From NCBI RefSeq assembly GCF_014359955.1, contig NZ_JACIYL010000158.1:1-7358 (forward strand): a stretch of 7,358 bases of DNA. Direction: 5' to 3'. Source of the stretch: Thermogutta sp. (GTDB lineage: Bacteria > Planctomycetota > Planctomycetia > Pirellulales > Thermoguttaceae). How positions within the stretch are numbered: position 1 is the stretch's first letter; every line of letters begins with the position of its first letter. The notes under the pieces are model-generated. The model saw nothing but the letters and a program-made list of their open reading frames with translations, ran no database searches and was not told the origin of the DNA. The position numbers were made by a program, and so were the translations under genes. Positions 7,113 to 7,358 of the stretch are shown here, piece after piece.

Positions 7113-7208
7113 GTGGGGTTTCCGGCGCAGCGGTCGTCATGCGGGTACCTTGCCCTACCGCATGATTTCGCCACTGCGGAGGTGGCACGCCGGAAGCCCA
7201 CTTTTTTT
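7113..7208 (+). ncRNA. Branched structured RNA ending in a terminator: small RNA or attenuator candidate
   Basis: A closing stem pairs 7113-7127 with 7188-7201 (14 pairs, one G-U, one bulged G at 7115) and is followed directly by seven T residues. Inside, TCATGCGG (7137-7144) pairs perfectly with CCGCATGA (7158-7165), and GCCACT (7170-7175) pairs with GGTGGC (7181-7186). CGCAGCGG (7126-7133) can alternatively pair with CCACTGCG (7171-7178) with one mismatch, which would break the third hairpin. No known riboswitch, SRP RNA, tmRNA or tRNA signature was recognised. It could be an independent small RNA, a leader attenuator of a gene starting beyond 7300, or a palindromic mobile element. Confidence 0.5.
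7188..7208 (+). terminator. Intrinsic terminator (3' arm and T-tract)
   Basis: The 3' arm CGCCGGAAGCCCAC runs straight into seven T residues, the strongest T-tract after a stem in the window. The pairing partner lies 60 nt upstream across a branched loop. Read on the other strand there is no T-run, which fixes the direction as rightward. Confidence 0.55.
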
Positions 7209-7358
7209 ATACCCAGCCCGTTTTACCAGGGGGTCAGCCCCACCCAACGGTCTCTCCAAAGTGGAAAAACCCAGGTGGCATTTCCGCTCTACCGATCCAA
7301 GCCGTTAAGAATCTGCCGCGACAGCGATTCGAACGGAAATGATGCGTATCGTCCCAAC
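7209..7358. other. Non-coding edge of window
   Basis: No convincing gene, promoter or RNA is seen here. Two adjacent ATG codons at 7339 and 7342 begin an open frame of only a few codons before the window ends, with at best a weak GGA upstream; a plus-strand gene may start there but cannot be supported. Confidence 0.3.

Noticed and set aside
7113..7201. Cobalamin riboswitch, prompted by GCCACTG near 7170
   Set aside because: The rest of the cobalamin consensus, including the B12 box, is absent and the element is too short; GCCACT is simply one arm of a local hairpin.
7325..7342. T-loop-like TTCGAAC suggesting a tRNA
   Set aside because: The flanking bases do not form a T-stem and no acceptor, D or anticodon arm can be built around it on either strand.

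Overview
The window reads as part of a Gram-negative-type, moderately GC-rich bacterial chromosome, most likely a planctomycete (Pirellulales-like). The case rests on the minus-strand run rpmE-prfA-prmC, on a lipid-kinase homologue with a PTGTSN-type motif, on a metal-dependent KdsA (so a Kdo-containing envelope is expected), and on a large lipoprotein of a style I associate with planctomycetes. This assignment is inference; there is no rRNA or other marker to settle it.

Layout. All six complete genes lie on the minus strand, so they are transcribed from right to left. At the right, a YegS/DagK-type lipid kinase (5747-6739), kdsA (4873-5706) and a putative TPR lipoprotein (3191-4894) are packed with a 40-nt gap and a 22-nt overlap, as in an envelope-related operon. 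After a 580-nt spacer come rpmE (ribosomal protein L31), prfA (release factor 1) and prmC (the methyltransferase that modifies the GGQ glutamine of release factors), a translation cluster. At the far left, the last 49 codons of an unidentified plus-strand gene converge on prmC.

The two long non-coding stretches hold most of the unexplained signal. The spacer upstream of rpmE carries a sigma70-like promoter and a leader with several hairpins, preceded by an 11-bp inverted-repeat pair bounding about 225 bp. The right-hand 500 nt upstream of the lipid kinase carries a perfect 11-bp dyad, a degenerate copy 73 bp away, a sigma54-like -24/-12 element, and a branched RNA structure closed by a 14-bp stem and seven T residues. 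The last looks like a small structured RNA or an attenuator reading rightward.

No CRISPR array, tRNA, rRNA, intact transposase or phage gene was seen. Promoter, operator and RNA calls rest on pattern reading only; folding energies, homologue alignments and transcript data were not available.
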